DNA of 7,441 nt. It comes from Flavipsychrobacter stenotrophus. Lineage in GTDB: Bacteria > Bacteroidota > Bacteroidia > Chitinophagales > Chitinophagaceae. Under the pieces are notes generated by a model. The model was given only the letters and a program-made list of their open reading frames with translations. It was not told the DNA's origin and did not search any database. A program made the position numbers and the translations under genes. The DNA lies in the NCBI GenBank assembly GCA_947372365.1, contig CANBTK010000084.1:1-7441 (forward strand). The letters run 5' to 3'. Shown in pieces: positions 5,348 through 7,441 of the stretch (position 1 is its first letter; each line of letters begins with the position of its first letter).

Positions 5348-7441
5348 ATGTCGGATAACTTTGTCATAATGTCGCAAATAACATCAATGTTAGATATGGT
5401 TTTCGGTCAAAATGAGCAGGAAATGGAATTTATGCCCATTGTGCCGCTTGGCGAAGACGAAATGGACGAGCAGGAAAGAACATCCATCCCCAACGAACTT
5501 CCGATAGTAGTCTTACGCAATACCGTTTTATTCCCCAATGTGGTTTTACCTATTACTGTAGCCAGGGATAAATCAGTAAAAGCAATAGCAGAGGCACAGA
5601 AAGGCGACAAATGGATAGGCGTAGTTGCACAGAAAGATAGCAATAACGACAACCCAACGCCTGATGACGTGTACCAGATAGGTACGCTGGCTAAAATAGT
5701 GAAACAAATAAAGATGCCCGATGGCAACATTACCATCTTTATTATGGGCCGCATGCGCTTCCGCATCACGGAGTTTACGCAAACCGACCCTAACTTCAGC
5801 GCTAAAGTATCTTACCTTGAAGACGAATACCCCACCAACGATGCGTCGTTCGATGCATTGATGGCTTCAATAAAAGAATATTCCGAGCGTATTGCCCAGC
5901 TATCGCCCAATATCCCTTCAGAGGCTTCTATCGTATTGCGCAATATTGAGCAACAGTCGTTCCTCATGCACTTTATCGCTTCCAACATTTCATCGAAGCT
6001 CAGCGACAAGCAGGAATTGCTGGAAGAAAACAATATCCGCACCCGCGCCGAAAAACTGCTGCAATTGCTGCAAAGCGAACTGCAGCTGGTAGAACTCAAA
6101 AATGAGATAACCAATAAGACAAGGGCCGATATTGATAAGCAGCAGCGCGAATACTTCCTGCAGCAGCAAATGAAGTCAATACGCGAAGAACTGGGGGGCG
6201 ACCCTAACGACCGCGAGATAAAAGACCTCATAAAACGCGCCGAAGAAATAAAATGGACCGAAGCAGCCAAGGAACTTTTCAAAAAGAATATAGAGAAGCT
6301 GGAGCGCATGCACCCCAGCACGCCAGATTATTCGGTTATCTATAACCACCTTGACCTGATGCTGGACCTGCCCTGGAGCACTTATACCGAGGACAGCTAT
6401 GACCTGAAGGCCGCCCAAAAGGTACTGGATGATGACCACTACGGCATGGATAAAATTAAAGACCGCATACTGGAATACCTTGCGGTGCTGAAATTGAAAG
6501 GCGACATGAAATCGCCCATCCTTTGTTTTGTAGGCCCTCCCGGTATTGGTAAAACGTCGCTGGGGCGCAGTATAGCCAATGCCATACACCGCAAATATGT
6601 AAGGCTGAGCCTTGGTGGCCTGCATGACGAAAGCGAGCTGCGCGGCCACCGCAAAACCTACATAGGCGCTATGCCGGGCAGGATAATACAGTCTATAAGG
6701 AAAATAAAATCGGCCAACCCCGTTTTCATACTTGATGAGATAGATAAAATAGGCAAGGACTTCAGGGGCGACCCAAGTTCAGCGTTATTGGAAATACTAG
6801 ACCCTGAGCAGAATAATTCGTTCTATGATAATTACCTGGAACTGGAATTTGACCTGTCGAAAGTCCTGTTTATAGCCACGGCCAACAGCCTTGGCGAAAT
6901 ACAGCCCGCACTACGCGACAGGCTGGAAATCATACAGCTTTCGGGCTATTCGGCAGAAGAGAAAACCGAGATAGCCAAGCGCCACCTGATACCCAAGCAA
7001 AAGGAAATGCACGGGCTGGATAAGGTGCCGCTGAAATTCAATGACAAAGGCATTGCCAAAATAATACAGGAATATACAAGGGAAAGCGGCGTGCGCGAGC
7101 TGGACCGTATGCTGGCAGCCATCATGCGCTCTACCGCCAAGCAGGTAGCTATGGAGGAAGAAGTATCTAAGCAGGTTACCCCTGAGGTAATAGAAAGGGT
7201 ACTGGGCAAGCCACGCTATAATAATGATATTTACGTAAAGGGGCATCCCGCTGGCGTTGTTGTAGGCCTTGCCTGGACAGCCGCTGGTGGCGATATCCTG
7301 TTTATTGAAACTTCCATCTCGAAAGGCAAGGGTGGCATTACCCTTACCGGCAACCTGGGCAATGTAATGAAGGAAAGCGCAACTGCCGCCCTTTCTTACC
7401 TGAAAGCACACGCTAAAGACATAGGCCTTACACCCGAACAG
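5348..7441 (+). CDS. lon: ATP-dependent protease Lon (3' end beyond the window)
   Basis: Lon is a cytoplasmic hexameric AAA+ serine protease that removes damaged and short-lived regulatory proteins. The 698 residues present have no internal stop. The N-terminal substrate-binding domain begins near residue 50 (LPIVVLRNTVLFPNVVLPI). The coiled region with QREYFLQQQMKSIREELGGD starts at 266. The AAA+ module has Walker A GPPGIGKTS at 396-404, the pore loop YIGAMPGR at 438-445, Walker B FILDEID at 460-466, sensor-1 Asn513 in ATAN, and RDR at 523-525 as candidate arginine finger residues. The protease domain starts near 625, and its early conserved stretch GLAWTAAGGD lies at 640-649. The catalytic Ser-Lys dyad should lie just past the right edge; roughly 110-130 residues are missing compared with typical Bacteroidota Lon. 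The start at 5348 is the longest sensible choice, while ATGs at 5369, 5387 and 5396 are alternatives. Upstream lies a candidate promoter and no co-transcribed gene. Confidence 0.96.
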   Translation, partial: MSDNFVIMSQITSMLDMVFGQNEQEMEFMPIVPLGEDEMDEQERTSIPNELPIVVLRNTVLFPNVVLPITVARDKSVKAIAEAQKGDKWIGVVAQKDSNNDNPTPDDVYQIGTLAKIVKQIKMPDGNITIFIMGRMRFRITEFTQTDPNFSAKVSYLEDEYPTNDASFDALMASIKEYSERIAQLSPNIPSEASIVLRNIEQQSFLMHFIASNISSKLSDKQELLEENNIRTRAEKLLQLLQSELQLVELKNEITNKTRADIDKQQREYFLQQQMKSIREELGGDPNDREIKDLIKRAEEIKWTEAAKELFKKNIEKLERMHPSTPDYSVIYNHLDLMLDLPWSTYTEDSYDLKAAQKVLDDDHYGMDKIKDRILEYLAVLKLKGDMKSPILCFVGPPGIGKTSLGRSIANAIHRKYVRLSLGGLHDESELRGHRKTYIGAMPGRIIQSIRKIKSANPVFILDEIDKIGKDFRGDPSSALLEILDPEQNNSFYDNYLELEFDLSKVLFIATANSLGEIQPALRDRLEIIQLSGYSAEEKTEIAKRHLIPKQKEMHGLDKVPLKFNDKGIAKIIQEYTRESGVRELDRMLAAIMRSTAKQVAMEEEVSKQVTPEVIERVLGKPRYNNDIYVKGHPAGVVVGLAWTAAGGDILFIETSISKGKGGITLTGNLGNVMKESATAALSYLKAHAKDIGLTPEQ

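Noticed and set aside
5812..6649. Minus-strand open frames opposite lon
   Set aside because: Ser/Cys/Arg-rich or aromatic low-quality translations antisense to conserved Lon sequence; no promoter or family resemblance.

Overview
The window looks like chromosomal DNA of a Bacteroidota (Bacteroidetes) bacterium. This rests on protein resemblance and on upstream regions that fit the phylum's -7 element TAnnTTTG, with no clear Shine-Dalgarno sequences. Isoleucine codon ATA and arginine codon AGG are used freely. Genus cannot be fixed from the sequence; a Chitinophagaceae- or Flavobacteriales-like source is only a guess. All supported genes are on the + strand.

Layout. (1) Positions 1-44 hold a degenerate heptanucleotide repeat directly before the first start codon. 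(2) Positions 45-1966 are a two-gene type VII ABC transporter unit: a LolC/LolE/MacB-like permease and a LolD-like ATPase, joined by a one-base stop/start overlap. (3) Positions 2034-2695 are a self-contained toxin-antitoxin cassette with its own promoter, a small antitoxin, an overlapping RelE/ParE-type toxin and a strong hairpin terminator. (4) Positions 2698-5076 are a BlaI/MecI-type repressor and a BlaR1-like M56 membrane metalloprotease. Two near-perfect copies of a palindromic operator flank a consensus -7 box just ahead of the repressor gene. The pair is followed by a GC-rich hairpin terminator. (5) From 5348 to the right edge runs the ATP-dependent protease gene lon, cut off before its catalytic Ser-Lys dyad.

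How the parts may work together. The BlaI/M56 pair reads as a signal-responsive, self-repressing switch: the membrane protease senses something in the envelope and relieves BlaI repression. The sensor's C-terminal tail is not a penicillin-binding domain and no beta-lactamase gene is nearby, so the signal and targets are probably not the classical ones. The transporter may act on lipoproteins, lipids or small exported molecules at the inner membrane. Lon is a housekeeping quality-control protease; in other bacteria Lon degrades antitoxins, but a link to the cassette here is only inference.

The most interesting local signal is the dual-operator promoter of the repressor/protease pair, together with the unusual sensor tail. 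I see no CRISPR array, tRNA, rRNA or insertion sequence. No gene-free stretch exceeds 300 bases.
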